A stretch of DNA of 64,000 bases from Megaleporinus macrocephalus (Eukaryota > Chordata > Actinopteri > Characiformes > Anostomidae), in assembly GCA_021613375.1 (NCBI GenBank), contig CM038717.1, positions 38,334,836 through 38,398,835 on the forward strand, given 5' to 3'. A program made the translations under genes and the position numbers. Positions 33,561-44,330 of this stretch are shown here, piece after piece; positions within the stretch are counted from its first letter, which is position 1; each line of letters starts with the position of its first letter. Under the pieces are notes generated by a model that was given only the letters and a program-made list of their open reading frames with translations, had not been told where the DNA came from and searched no databases.

Positions 33561-33799
33561 TTTTTGATAGTCTAGACAGGAACAAAACACATTAAATCAG
33601 ATTTTAGCAAATCAGATCCAAAATGTATGCAGGTTTGAAATGTAATTCCAGTGAAATTGTTTGGTCTGGACGCTCTGACCCCTCAACCCAGAGTTCAAAC
33701 TTTCTTTTGCATCACATTCAACACGACATACAACAACTTAATCCAGAGTAAGAAAGGTTCAATCAGCCGTTACCTCTATTTAGAGTTCTTGAGTTAAAT
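33561..33799. other. Array flank, duplicated at 36950-37160
   Basis: The order of motifs (gacagg/gacagcaagaa, aaatcagatttt, gtctggac then ctctgacccctcaa, ttaatccagagtaa) is repeated after the second 11-bp array. Confidence 0.65.
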
Positions 33800-34165
33800 C
33801 AGGTGACACACTCAGTACCAGTGCAGTAGAGGGTGATGTGGGTGCTACAGTAAAGTTTGGTGGAGGGGGGAGGGGATAAAGGCCTAGGGGGGTGTGGGGT
33901 CAGTGTTAGGGCTTGGACGCTTAGTTTCAGTAAAGGGTGATCCTGTTCCTGTGTCAGCTCCAGGAGTTTGGCATGGAGGAACTCCGGTGGTCCTGCACTG
34001 ACAAGAGTCCTGACCTCAAAGCCACTGGACACGTTTAGGAAGGTTTCGCAGACTCAGGAGTGGTGGTACACTGATCTACTGCATCCTCTCCACAGACTTC
34101 AGCATCAGAAGGAACATGTCAAGCAGTTTGGAAAGGAGTCTGATGAAGCTTTTGGCTGCAGCGTT
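33800..34165 (+). pseudogene. Chimeric Tc1 transposase scrap (families A and B)
   Basis: 33820-34035 matches family A 3-prime transposase sequence (gtaaagtttggtggaggggg, aagagtcctgacctcaaagc). From about 34040 it switches to family B sequence (aaggtttcgcagactcagga, cttcagcatcagaaggaaca). The change occurs within a few bases. Confidence 0.6.
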
Positions 34166-35194
34166 TCGTGAAAAGATATTGGCAGATATTTTGGCCGGTT
34201 TCAAATTTCTTAAAATAAGCAAACGTGTCTGCCAATACGGTGAGATGGTTTCACTGAAATCACTAACAAACTATCTAGAAATTAGTTACATGATCTTGGA
34301 ATAAGTTTACAACCATCTCAACATGAGAAATACTATCAGATTTTGAACTTTACTGACACCCATCAGCAGTGTTTACACTTCAGCCTGCCTCTTAGTGTGT
34401 GTGTGTGTTCTTGTCTATGGGATCCTGTGAGCTGGAGTGTGTCTTGGCCTGTCCCTGTGTTTTATAGCCATAATTACTCTCTCTGTGAGCCTCTATCACC
34501 AAATTACAGTTTATTTTCTAATCTTCGAACCTCACTTTCCAATCCCGTCCACACGCTTTTGCTCTCTTTGCTTTGGTTACTGCCTGTTCAAACACTGCCC
34601 AACTGAATTGGGCCCGAAGCTGCTGTTTACAGCCTTAAATCTGTGGCGACAGGTCGCTGATGCGCTGCCTTGCGAGGGTTAAGATCTCTGAAACACAGCC
34701 CTGCTGGAAAACTGTCCCGGTTTTGAAGTAGGTTCTGTGAACAGGGTGTTTTCCAGTGCACAGAAAACTGGAACTGTGCTGTTTTCACTGGGCGTTGGTC
34801 CAGTATCAAACGTTACAGCTTGTATGGTCTTCAGTACCTGAGGGAACACCAGGATCTTCTCCTCTGCCACTTGCAACTTGCAACTGAAGGCCTCAGCAAT
34901 TTCGAAAGCTCTTTTAACTTCATGTCCTGCACTCCTGATTTCAAGACTGTGTCTACTAAAACCAGTAATATTATAAATGTTCTGAACTGTATGATAATCT
35001 GATTGCAGTACAGATGGAGTTTGTGGAGTTTGTGTGTGTTCTGCAGTAGTCCTACTCCTAAGTCGACACTGTATTGCCATAAGATGAAAACTGGCCACTT
35101 TAGACGTTGGTCACTCATGTTCACAAAGAGAGAGACTCTACACAGAGTTATAGAGCAGTTCTGAGGCCTTGTTCAGGCTGTCAGCCCAGATCTG
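34166..35194. other. Unique DNA; unrecognised minus frames; Tc1 end scrap
   Basis: Minus frames at 34679-35098 and 34831-35124 have normal amino-acid composition (GHEVKRAFEIAEAFSCKLQV in one) but no domain I can name. A family A terminus-like cactgtattgccataagatg is at 35069. The block leads into the 44-bp array. Confidence 0.3.
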
Positions 35195-35944
35195 CTGTTT
35201 GGCACCTCCAGATTTTATCCAAATTATGTCCGGATTGTGTTCAGATAGTATACGGATTGAATCTGGATTGTATACAGAATGTATTCAGATAGTATCCAAA
35301 TTGAACTTGAATTGTATTTGGATTGTATTCAGACTGTGTTCAGATTGTTTCCAGATTGTATTTGGATTGTATCCAGACTGTGTTCAGATTGTTTCCAGAT
35401 TGTATTTGGATTGTATTCAGACTGTGTTCAGATTGTTTCCAGATTGTATTTGGATTGTATTCAGACTGTGTTCAGACTGTTTCCAGATTGTATTTGGATT
35501 GTATTCAAACTGTGTTCAGACTGTTTCCAGATTGCATTTGGATTGTATCCAGACTGTGTTCAGATTGTTTCAAGATTGTATTTGGATTGTATTCAGACTG
35601 TGTTCAGATTGTATTTGGATTGTATTCAGACTGTGTTTATATTGTTTCCAGATTGTAGTTGGATTGTATTCAGACTGTGTTCAGATTGTTTCCAGATTGT
35701 ATTTGGATTGTATTCAGATTGTTTCCAGATTGTATTTGGATTGTATTCAGACTGTGGTCAGATTGTTTCCAGATTGTATTTGGATTGTATCCAGACTGTG
35801 TTCAGTTTGTTTCCAGATTGTATTTGGATTGTATTCAGACTGTGTTCAGATTGTTTCCAGATTGTATTTGGATTGTATTCAGACTATGTTCAGATTGTAT
35901 CCAGATTTCACTCAGATTGCATTCAGATTATATCCAAACTATAC
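35195..35944 (+). repeat. 44-bp higher-order repeat of the 11-bp unit
   Basis: The period of 44 bp is four diverged 11-mers: cagattgtttc, cagattgtatt, tggattgtatt and cagactgtgtt. About 17 copies. Plus frames of up to 268 codons (DCIQTVFRLFP) are by-products. The array resumes at 36829. Confidence 0.95.
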
Positions 35945-35947
35945 TTA

Positions 35948-36825
35948 TGCTGACCTTACACTAGAAGACTTTTAAAAGACTCTGAAAAGACGTTTAATAG
36001 ACTCAAGTCTGACTCCCTTAACATCTAAAGACTAGTCACAGACTTTTAGTCACAGACTAGACACAGGCTATGATTTTAGACTGGAGGTCTTAATATTTAG
36101 TTAATATTGAGTTAATATTTTACAAGACTGGAACTAGACTCCTTTTGAGATTATTTCCCCTTTATATGATTGAAGCTAGCAATATTCAGATAAATGTATG
36201 GTTAGCTGCTAGGCTAATTGTAAACACTGTAGCCCTGTTCAGCAGTGTTTTAGCATAACATACTCAGCGGGGATTTCAAGGGTTTTAGCGATTTGTGTCC
36301 ACCTTTTTTCCTTTTCCGCTCTGTCGTGGTATAAATGTGAAGACACGTCAAAGAGGCACTCTTGCTCACTCCACCGCTCACTCCACAGCTCCACCAGTTT
36401 CTCCTCCTTTTGTACAGTCCAGGAGAACCCCAGTTCCTGAACCCTCGCCGGACTCCCCTCCATATCTAACTTCTTTAACCTCCAGACGTTCTGTGCGCTT
36501 GCGCCCTGTCTTGGAGGAGCTGCGCGCGGGGCCGCATTCCTTGCGACTTCCCGTTAGGTGGGGAAAAGAGCTCTGCTATTGGTTGTCGACAATGTTTTAG
36601 ACTTATGATTTCAGACTTCAGACTTATGATGATATTAAACACAGTTGATTTTATCGGAACGCTCGGACGAGAAATAAACCTGCAGTCTTGACCACCTTAT
36701 ACTAAACGATCAAGATGACGCGAGCGCGACTCAATTTCAGCAAGACTCTCATGACTTTATTCGGACACTGGAAATTAGTTTGCGACAGTAAAATCGATTG
36801 AAAATTGTTTGGTGTAAGGCCAGCA
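35948..36825 (-). mobile_element. PIF/Harbinger-like element inserted in the 11-bp array
   Basis: The left end tgctgaccttacac and right end gtgtaaggccagca are inverted repeats (13 of 14). Each is flanked by TTA (35945-35947 and 36826-36828), the 3-bp target duplication typical of PIF/Harbinger. The 878-bp element carries a MADF/Myb-like frame on minus and no transposase, so it is non-autonomous or deleted. Confidence 0.8.
36239..36463 (-). pseudogene. MADF/Myb-SANT-like protein fragment of the Harbinger-like element
   Basis: A 74-codon frame contains EEKLVELWSERWSEQECLFD and later RWTQIAKTLEIPAE, the tryptophan-spaced pattern of the MADF (Myb/SANT-like) DNA-binding fold. PIF/Harbinger elements encode such a protein beside the transposase, to help it bind DNA. 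The frame ends a few residues after helix 3, short of a full domain of about 85 residues, and has a small internal duplication (WSER-WSEQ). It may be the first exon of a spliced gene or a remnant. Confidence 0.65.
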
Positions 36826-36828
36826 TTA

Positions 36829-36965
36829 GATTGTATCTAGGTTGTATTCAGATTGTATCCAGGTTGAATTGAGATTGTATCCAGATTTTATCCTGATTGA
36901 ATTGAGATTGTATCCAGATTGAATTCAGATTGTATCCAGACTGTATCTAGATGTTTGCAAGTCTG
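36829..36965 (+). repeat. 11-bp array, right remnant beyond the Harbinger insertion
   Basis: About 12 diverged 11-mers (cagattgtatc, caggttgaatt, gagattgtatc). It was once continuous with 35195-35944 before the insertion. Confidence 0.85.
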
Positions 36966-37154
36966 GACAGCAAGAAAACACATAAAATCAGATTTTTGCA
37001 AATCAAATGCAAAACACATTTGAAGGTGGTCTGAAATACGATTCCAATTAGTTTTTTAATTGTGTCTGTCGGTCTGGACACTCTGACCCCTCAAATCAAA
37101 CTGTCCTTTGTGTCACCTGCAACACAACAAACAACAAATTAATCCAGAGTAATA

Positions 37155-37455
37155 GAAGTTCAGTCATGCAGTGAAGCAGGGAGGGTGTTTCAGGGTTTGG
37201 GCTCGGACCCTCAGTACAGGGTGATGTACTGCTACAGGACACACTGACATTTTACACAATTATATGCTTATAAGAACTCTTTCCTGTTTCGGCACAACTG
37301 TGTTCCTGTCTCAGCTCCATAAAGACCTGGTCTGAGGAGTTTGATGCGGAGGACCTGTAGTGTCCTGCATAGAGTCCTGACCTGAACCCCACTAAACACC
37401 TTTAGGACGAACTGGCTATGATGGTCAGGTGACCACATACTTTTGGCCATATAAT
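37155..37455 (+). pseudogene. Tc1-like scrap (family A), 3-prime end
   Basis: gggtttgggctcggaccctc, tccataaagacctgg and agagtcctgacctgaaccc correspond to the family A C-terminal transposase region, ending in a terminus like acttttggccatataatgta. Heavily deleted. Confidence 0.65.
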
Positions 37456-38100
37456 GTAACTAATTGACTATGATGGCCATATTTGATGCTCTGTGGCATA
37501 ACATGACTTTGATGGTCCTTGTTTGAGGCTTGTTCTTGTTTTTGTATGTGCTGTTAAAAAGTTTAAAAGTTGCTGTTTTTGACAGAATAAGTCAGAATTG
37601 CTGGCTCGAACCTGCTTACACGGAAAGAACAGGCAATTAATTGTGCAATTATCAATAAAGGTACATTGATAATGGAACAGCTTAGCAAACCCATAGTAGC
37701 AGCTCTTGTTTGCAGCACGAATTTTTTTTTTTATTCTAGATAATAAGATTACACTGTTTGCCCACATAACCCACAGTATCAGCAAGATCTGACTCATAGA
37801 TATCCAGACGAGCGCTGCATTCAGAACAGCGCTGTAACGTTGCTGTTCGCGAGGCGGAAGGGAGGAGAGGCGTTTGAAGTGTTTTCTGAAAAGCACGAGC
37901 GTAATTTATCTTGGAGCTCGGCCCAAAGTGCCTTGGCCGCACACGACTGTTCATCAAAACACAGCGATCGCCGGAGGAGGAGGAGGAAAAGAGAAAGAAA
38001 AGACACACAGCTGGGATGAGGAACGCTTCCAGTAGATGTTTGGATAAGAAGCATATGGCTGTGTGGCAGGCTGACCTGCTCTGCTTGCACACACACATTA
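37456..38100. other. Unique DNA; possible conserved noncoding element near 37840-37990
   Basis: 37840-37990 is higher in GC and complexity (gagcgtaatttatcttggag, ccaaagtgccttggccgcac) than the AT-rich flanks. Minus frames of 120-142 codons cross it without a recognisable domain. Confidence 0.3.
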
Positions 38101-39180
38101 TAGATCATTAGTCGTAGCCCTTTTTCTACTAAATGAACAGATTTCCATCCCCGGTGGAAGATCAGGAAGATCAAAGTGTAAAAACACCTCCTAACAACCA
38201 CCTGGAAGACCTGGTAGACCCACCAACTCTGTCACCATAAGAAGACACTATAGCACTAGGGGGTCTGAATGAATGTGTAGCTGTTCAAGAAGCTCCTCAC
38301 TGAGAAAAGGGAAATACAGACAAAGAAGCTGCTGGTGGACGAGAACTTAGACTAAATCCCTAAAATCTGAGATGGACTTATGAGTCTAAAGTTGAGATTT
38401 AGAGAAGTTACAGAAGACAGTGTGACTCTCCAAACTCTGCCGATGACTATGTATCTGTCACGGTGGACTATAGATCATTAGTCATAACTCATTTTCTACT
38501 AAATAAACAGATTTCCACGCTGGTGGTGAGATGTGTTCCACTAAGCTGCTGTGAGGCATCACTTTATTAAAAGCAGATGTTTTGAGTAGATTAGATGTAA
38601 GATCAAAGTTTAGAAAGACCTCCTAACAACCTCCTGGAAGAGCTAGAAGACCCACCAACACTGTCCCCATCAGACTAAGAACACGTTGATCTTTGAGAGT
38701 AAGGAGAACATCACGCTTCACCTTCAGATCTGAGAACATGAGAGCATCCACAGGTGTTTCTGTCCTTAGTTCCACTGTGAGGAGACATCTCAGCGCTATG
38801 GGTCTGAAAGGACGTGTAGCTGTTCAAGAAGCTCCTCACTATAGATCATTAGTCATAACCCATTTTCTACTAAATAAACAGATCTCCACGCTGGTGGTGA
38901 GATGTGTTCTGCTTAGTTGCTATGAGGCATCACTTTATTAAATACAGATGTTTCTGAGGAGATTAGATGTAAGACCATCCTCTTGAATAAGGTAGGAGTA
39001 AGATTAAAGATTAAAAAGACCTCCTAACAACCACCTGGAAGACCTGGTAGACCTACCAACTCTTCTGCCCCCCTTGGAAAAACAGCATTTTGATCTTTGA
39101 GAGAGAGGAGAACATCAAGCTCCATCGTCAGACCTAAGAACATTCACTGCTGCTTCTGTCCATCCTCCTACTGTGAGAAG
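38101..39180 (+). repeat. Three tandem copies of a Tc1-derived segment (about 370 bp)
   Basis: tagatcattagtc recurs at 38101, 38471 and 38842, each followed by ttttctactaaat-aacagat, cctcctaacaac and cctggaaga. Unit 2 keeps a Tc1 helix-turn-helix remnant reading SSTVRRHLSAMGLKGRVAVQ. Units 1 and 3 have different deletions. A related single segment is at 59540-59800. Confidence 0.7.
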
Positions 39181-39363
39181 ACAACACCTAAAATGAAATG
39201 TAGGAAACCACTGCTATGGAAAACTGATCTCCTTCTGGAAGCTGATGTTTGGAATACTGAGTGAATCGAAAAGATTTTTTTCTTATTTGGTATTGGCCTA
39301 AAAATGACCAATGAGAAAGCATTTGGGTTGCTAGGCAGTTTTTGCAGAATCCAACCAATCCTC

Positions 39364-39606
39364 ATATCATCGCTGTCCAATGAAAAACAAGTGTCTCCAA
39401 AATGCCAACATTACAGTAAAAGCCAAAAACTGTCTTTACTTTTAATGTAAGTCAATGGAACCAGATTTTTTTCTAAGCTATTTTGGACCATTTCTATTGG
39501 TTCATTCATCATAAAATTTTCACACAATGTAAACAGCAGCTGATGATGAACGGCAAATGATCTAAAAATAGACAAAAACTAGTTTTTCCTTGGACAGAGA
39601 TGATAT
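39364..39606 (+). mobile_element. MITE family X, best copy with terminal inverted repeats
   Basis: The left end atatcatcgctgtccaatga and the inverted right end atatcatctctgtccaagga match at 18 of 20 positions, and the match extends inward (aaaac-agt). The 243-bp interior holds caatgtaagtcaatggaacc and tttctattggttcatt. No coding capacity. Confidence 0.8.
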
Positions 39607-40069
39607 TTGCAATATCTACTGAAACAATGAGAGTACTGTTCGGAGTGCTGTACTCATAAGTTATGTTTACCCTGATATATTGAAAGGGACACCAATATGG
39701 TCTACCAATGTAGGGGTGGTCCAGACCCCCCCAATCACTGCCCTTGTGACTTCCACAGCTTCCACAGAAGCAGACATTAGAAGTTTGCTTATACTTTAGC
39801 TCACATTTATGAGTCAAACAGTGTCATAAACCACATACACACGTTTATTAGAGATAATGAACACCTAGTCTTGGTTTTAGTGCATTAACTTCCATTTAAC
39901 TACATCTAAATAAGTGCTAAATCTAAATAAGCCCCCTTCAGATACCCCACATGTCCTGGCTGTTGAGAATGGGGTGGGGTAATTTTTCACTCAGGGATGC
40001 AACAAAAACTCAAGCTATCTGCGGCTTCGTTATTGATGTGGTGAGTAAACGAAGGAAGAACTTTCCATT
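39607..40069. other. Unique DNA with a repeat Y scrap
   Basis: 39810-39870 (ataaaccacatacac, attagagataatgaacacct) resembles repeat Y at 49130-49330 and 51490-51700. No gene. Confidence 0.4.
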
Positions 40070-40340
40070 AAAAGGGGTCTCTGTGATATTCATGCCGTCT
40101 AAGGATCTGAGGGCGAGAAGTGATAAATCATTAAGCGGCCATTACTGCCACTTTGGTTTGATGGTATTTAATTAAGTCCATTGAACGTGTTATTGCAGGG
40201 ATTAGGAGACGGAGCGAAGCTTACCGAGCCGCTCAGGACGAGAGGGCAATTACGGCTGATGAATATTTTATAGCTCGAATAAATTAACATTTCGTTTAAA
40301 GCAGTGGTGGCGGTTTCAACTGCTCGGCGCTCACCGGCGT
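40070..40340. promoter_or_regulatory. Candidate conserved noncoding element
   Basis: High-complexity, non-repetitive sequence dense in homeodomain-type sites (gtatttaattaagtcc, tgcagggattaggag, ggcaattacggctg, gaataaattaac). It has no open frame and no transposon similarity. Its look is that of a vertebrate enhancer, but conservation cannot be tested here. Confidence 0.3.
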
Positions 40341-40920
40341 ATTGACGTTCAGGAGGTGGAAAATATATACCATTATCAAGATCCATTCGATACAGTGGAT
40401 TATGGCTGGAAAGACATTTATAGGTCAAATTAAGTAGGACAGAGAACGTCTGCTGGCTCTGGAGCTCTACCCAGTTTGGTTCGGTTCCAGCCTCGGATGC
40501 TACCCAAAACAGATGCTACCCAACACTGATGCAGGGATGTGCACCAAGAGTTTGAGGGGCTGTTACTGATTGGTGTAAAATATAGTAGTTCAACTAATAA
40601 ATTTGATTTATGTGGTAGCAAGAAGATGGTAGCTCATCTGCTTGACGTGATGCAAATGAGCTGCTATACTGAGTACTTAATACTCAGTATTATACTGAGT
40701 CCACTTATTACTAATTTCCACAGCTCCAAAACATTCACCCAGAGCCCAAACTCAATGTCAACAAAGAGTTTGGATGCTACAAGTTGACCTGGCCTGGCCT
40801 TGTCGGTGTCTTTGCATTGATGCATCTGATCCAGCCATTTGAGAACTTCTGAAGGAGCCACTCAGCTGGAGAAGGTGCAGCAGTTTGTGGTCCCAACTAA
40901 AGTCCCCAGAAAGAAAGATA
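40341..40920. other. Unique DNA, no gene seen
   Basis: Includes a short inverted motif (gagtacttaatactcagtat) near 40673. Otherwise featureless. Confidence 0.4.
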
Positions 40921-41400
40921 ACACATTCCTTGACACACGTCATGGGTTGTACGATTGTACCGACTCTCAAAGCTAGGCCTCATCAGAAACCTCAAGGAGA
41001 GTGGTCAGGAGCGTCTCCTAAAGAGGATGCAGCTACCAGATCAGGTCACCACCAGTGCAGAGCTTGCTCAGGAATGGCAGCGCAAGGGCAGGTGTAAGAT
41101 CATCTGAACGCACAGTGAGACGAAGGCTTTTGGAGAATGGCCTGGTCTCAAGAAGAGCAGCAAAGAAGCCACTTCTCTCTAAGAACAACATCAAGGACAG
41201 ACTGATGATTGAACTGCAGAGGACTGGGGTAAAGTTATTCTCTTTGATGAACCCCCCTTCAGATTGTTTGGCACATCTGGAAAAAGTATTCCCAGGAGAA
41301 CAAAAGGTGAACGCTACCATGAGTCATGTGTCATGCCAACAGTGAAGCATCCTAAGACCACTCATGTGTGGGGTTGCTTCTCCTCCAGGGGAGTGGTATC
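40921..41400 (+). pseudogene. Tc1-like transposase pseudogene (family D)
   Basis: One plus frame has VRSSERTVRRRLLENGLVSR, the second helix-turn-helix and linker of a Tc1 transposase. Further on, GTSGKSIPRRTKGERYHE and VMPTVKHPKTTHVWGCFSS match the DDE-domain core around the first catalytic aspartate. The frame shifts at least twice, and the C-terminal DDE residues are missing because sequence similarity stops near 41400. The gene is dead. Confidence 0.8.
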
Positions 41401-41477
41401 ATATATATATCAAATATCCTTTCCACTACCACCTCAAGACCATCCAGATTACAGCTCAGGACTGAACCAGCCTTCTT

Positions 41478-41740
41478 GATCAGTACAGTCCACCCATCCC
41501 CTTCTTGTACACAGCCTCAGTGTTGGCCTTCCAGTCCAGTTTGTTATCCAGGATGACACTCTGGACCCTACTTGTGGTCCTCCTCCTCCTGAAATCTACC
41601 ACCATCTCCTTGGTTTTGACTACATTGGGGTGTAAATAGTTCCTCTCACACCACTCAACAAAGCTGTTCACCACTTCTCGATATTCACCTTCCTGAGCAT
41701 CCCTGATGCATTCAGCCATTGCCAAGTCATCTAACAACTT
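41478..41740 (-). pseudogene. LINE reverse-transcriptase fragment
   Basis: The minus frame reads SFVEWCERNYLHPNVVKTKE, then MVVDFRRRR and VILDNKLDWKANTEAVYKKG. This is the thumb-side part of a non-LTR retrotransposon reverse transcriptase, where host-like phrases such as L-N--KTKE-V-DFR are typical. An upstream DDLA remnant (MLDDLAMAE) is the damaged catalytic motif (normally YADD or FADD). About 86 residues of a protein of roughly 1000. Confidence 0.8.
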
Positions 41741-42205
41741 CTAGAGATTGTCAGAAACCATATATGTGATATAACTATATCTAAACACGCTGATCTGACT
41801 TCACCGTTCACCAGGATTCATATCTCCAGCACTGATAGAGAATAGTAACAGACGTGATTTTAACTTCAGGTGAAGTGTAGAAGTGAAATGAGCCACAAAA
41901 AACGGCATGGATCAGCATGTTTTCCATACGGGCTTAAGCTGGTTTAAACTGGCTTATGCTGGACTTGTGCTGTTTTATCATATCAGGATCCTGAACACAA
42001 CACATACTGGTTTGGCCAGTGATCAGCCATGCTGGTGTAGACTGTTTTTTTCCGGTGGTTTCCAACTGCAGCGCACTTTCAACTTGTTTGGAACCGCAGC
42101 CACACTTTCGGTTCACGGGTCTGAGAGTGGACTGAACATCTACTCAATCACTCTTAATACAAGAGAGAAACCATTTCAACTGAGACAAAATTGTTGATTA
42201 GACTA
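41741..42205. other. Unique DNA with ctgg-rich dispersed repeat
   Basis: 41915-42050 has repeated gctggttt/gctggac motifs (cttaagctggtttaaactgg), similar to a short-period repeat common in fish. No gene. Confidence 0.4.
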
Positions 42206-42611
42206 ATGTTTTTGATTCTTTCAGTACTAAATGATATGCACAGGTGAAAATTATTGGTTAGCTTGCATCGCAATCATCTGTCCACCGCAGAAAGTTCCTT
42301 TTATTTTATGATCACAACTTAGGTCTTAATATAACGACTCCAGCAACAAAACTATGTATAATATGTCAAACATGCATATACAGTACTGTACAAAGGTACT
42401 TGGGGACATTGTTATATTCCAAAAGCTATTTTTCCAGAAAGGAAGCTTTATTTCTTCAGCAAAACATTGTGAAAATGTCATTTTTTATTAAGACCTAAGT
42501 TGTGATCATAAAATAAAAGGAACTTTCTGCGGTGGACAGATGATTGCGATGCAAGCTAACCAATAATTTTCACCTGTGCATATCATTTAGTACTGAAAGA
42601 ATCAAAAACAT
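42206..42611. repeat. Perfect 125-bp inverted repeat (foldback element)
   Basis: 42206-42330 and 42487-42611 are exact reverse complements over 125 bases, separated by 156 bp. The spacer holds a Tc1-like end, tatacagtactgtacaaagg. The right arm abuts the family A Tc1 copy. Perfect arms suggest a young element or gene conversion. Confidence 0.9.
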
Positions 42612-43490
42612 ACACTATATTGCCTTCACACACGTTTGAACTTGAGTGACATCCCATTCTTAATCCATAGACTTTAATATGATGTTCGCCCAACCTTTGC
42701 AGCAGTAACAGCTTCAACTTTGCTGGAAAGGCTCTCCACACGGTTTAGGAGAGTGTTTATGGGAATGTTGGACTGTTCTTCCAGAAGACCATTAGTGAGG
42801 TCAGACACTGATGTTGGACGAGAATGTCCGGCTCGCAGTCTCCGCTCTAATTCATCTCAAAGGTGTTCTATCAGGTTGAGGTCAGGACTCTGTGCAGGCC
42901 AGTCAAGTTCTTCCACACCAAACTCGCTCCTCCATGTCTTTATGGAGCTGTTTTGTGCACTGGTGGACAATCATGTTGGAACAGGAAGGGGCCGTCCCTA
43001 AACTGTCCCCACAAAGTTGGGAGCATGAATTTGTCCAGAATGTCCTGGTGTGCAGAAGCATTAAGAGTTCCTCTCACTGGATGTAAGGGGCGAGCCCAAC
43101 TCCTGAAAAACAACCCCACACCATAATCCCACCTCCACCAAACTTTACACTTGAAACAATGCAGTTAGACAATGCAGCCACTTGGTGGCTGAGTTGCTGT
43201 TGTTCCCAATCACTTCCACTTTGTTATAACACCACTGACGGTCCACTGTGGAATATTTAGTAGTGAGGAAACTTCACGACTGGACTTGTTGCACAAGTGG
43301 CGTCCTATCACAGTACCACGCTGGAGGTCACTGAGCTCCTGAGAGTGACCCACTCTTTCCCTAATGTGTGTAGAATCAGTCTGCATGACTAGGTGCTGGT
43401 TTTATACACCTGTGACCATGGAAGTGATTGGAACACCTGAATTCAATGATTTGGGTGGGTGAGTGAATACCTTTTTGGCAATATAGTGTA
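42612..43490 (-). mobile_element. Tc1-like transposon (family A), internally deleted
   Basis: Both termini are present (acactatattgcc at the left, ggcaatatagtgta at the right). On minus it keeps the N-terminal HTH region and the C-terminal region (ttgaggtcaggactctgtgc and accaaactttacac on plus). The middle of the transposase is missing at about 43165 (cagttagacaatgcagccac). With about 880 bp against an expected length of roughly 1.6 kb, it is non-autonomous. Confidence 0.85.
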
Positions 43491-43504
43491 TGTAGGTGTG
43501 TTTA

Positions 43505-43700
43505 TTTAACCCTTTCCAAGCTTCTCCTTGTGGAAACAACCCAGTATTATTTACAGTTATCATCTAATACCTGCTTTGACTGCTCAGTTCTTCATTAAGC
43601 TAAATCAAGATTGCTGCTGAAGGAACTGAATACATTCATACAATGTCTGGGGCGTCCAGGAGAAATCTGGAACCTAACTTTGTTCTTCAAACTGGTGTAA
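43505..43700 (-). mobile_element. Long-inverted-repeat MITE, third copy
   Basis: Reverse complement of 1815-2005: ccagtattatttacag, gctgaaggaactgaatacat and ggggcgtccaggagaaatct are in the same order inverted. Confidence 0.65.
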
Positions 43701-43831
43701 CTAAATGTCACATGGTGTTTAGAGTTGGCAGAGACCATCAAAGATCACAGAGAAACAAGAATGTAGTCTTTTGAATGATGTAGTTTTTTCATTATAAACA
43801 CATACTGAACCACCCTACACACACACACATC

Positions 43832-43872
<41 letters not shown>

Positions 43873-44219
43873 TCTAATAGATCTGGTTCAACAGGTGATG
43901 CAACTTTATGAATGATGAGAAAGCTTAATGCTCAATTCAGCCCCACCTCCACCCCCACACATACACACATGCAGGCACACACACATACACACACACACTG
44001 GTAATCCCTGCAGTGATTTGGGAATGTGCTGTGTTTTCCATGATGAGAGGTGAACCAAGTACAATGCATGAATTACTTATAAGCAGTGTAGCAAAGCTAA
44101 ATTCATTCAGTATATTCGGTTCAGTTCAGCATTTTAACTGCTGTAGATTGTTTAGAAATGTGTAGCCTTGCATATCTACATAACATATATTTACCCATTG
44201 CAACTAATTTCAGCTGTAC

Positions 44220-44220
<1 letters not shown>
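43701..44220. other. Unique DNA with AC microsatellites
   Basis: AC runs lie at about 43838-43870 and 43977-43999. No gene. Confidence 0.5.

Positions 44221-44267
<47 letters not shown>
44221..44267 (+). repeat. (GATA)n microsatellite
   Basis: About 11 GATA units. Confidence 0.95.
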
Positions 44268-44268
<1 letters not shown>

Positions 44269-44311
44269 TACAGTGCAATGTTTCCCGCATCTTCTTACTC
44301 TGATGCTGCAT

Positions 44312-44330
44312 TGGTGTCAGAAGTGGGATT
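44312..44330 (+). other. tRNA-Leu primer-binding-like site
   Basis: tggtgtcagaagtgggatt is complementary to the 3-prime end of a leucine tRNA including its CCA. LTR retrotransposons use such a site directly after the 5-prime LTR, and the preceding bases end in gctgca, an LTR-like CA boundary. No gag-pol frame or second LTR was found, so this is at most a relic. Confidence 0.35.

Noticed and set aside
32466..35975. Frames repeating DCIQIVFRLYS-like residues
   Set aside because: They are read-through of the 11-bp and 44-bp arrays; overlapping frames give the same peptide pattern.
40921..43490. An intact, active Tc1 transposase
   Set aside because: Every copy seen has frameshifts or lost a catalytic segment.
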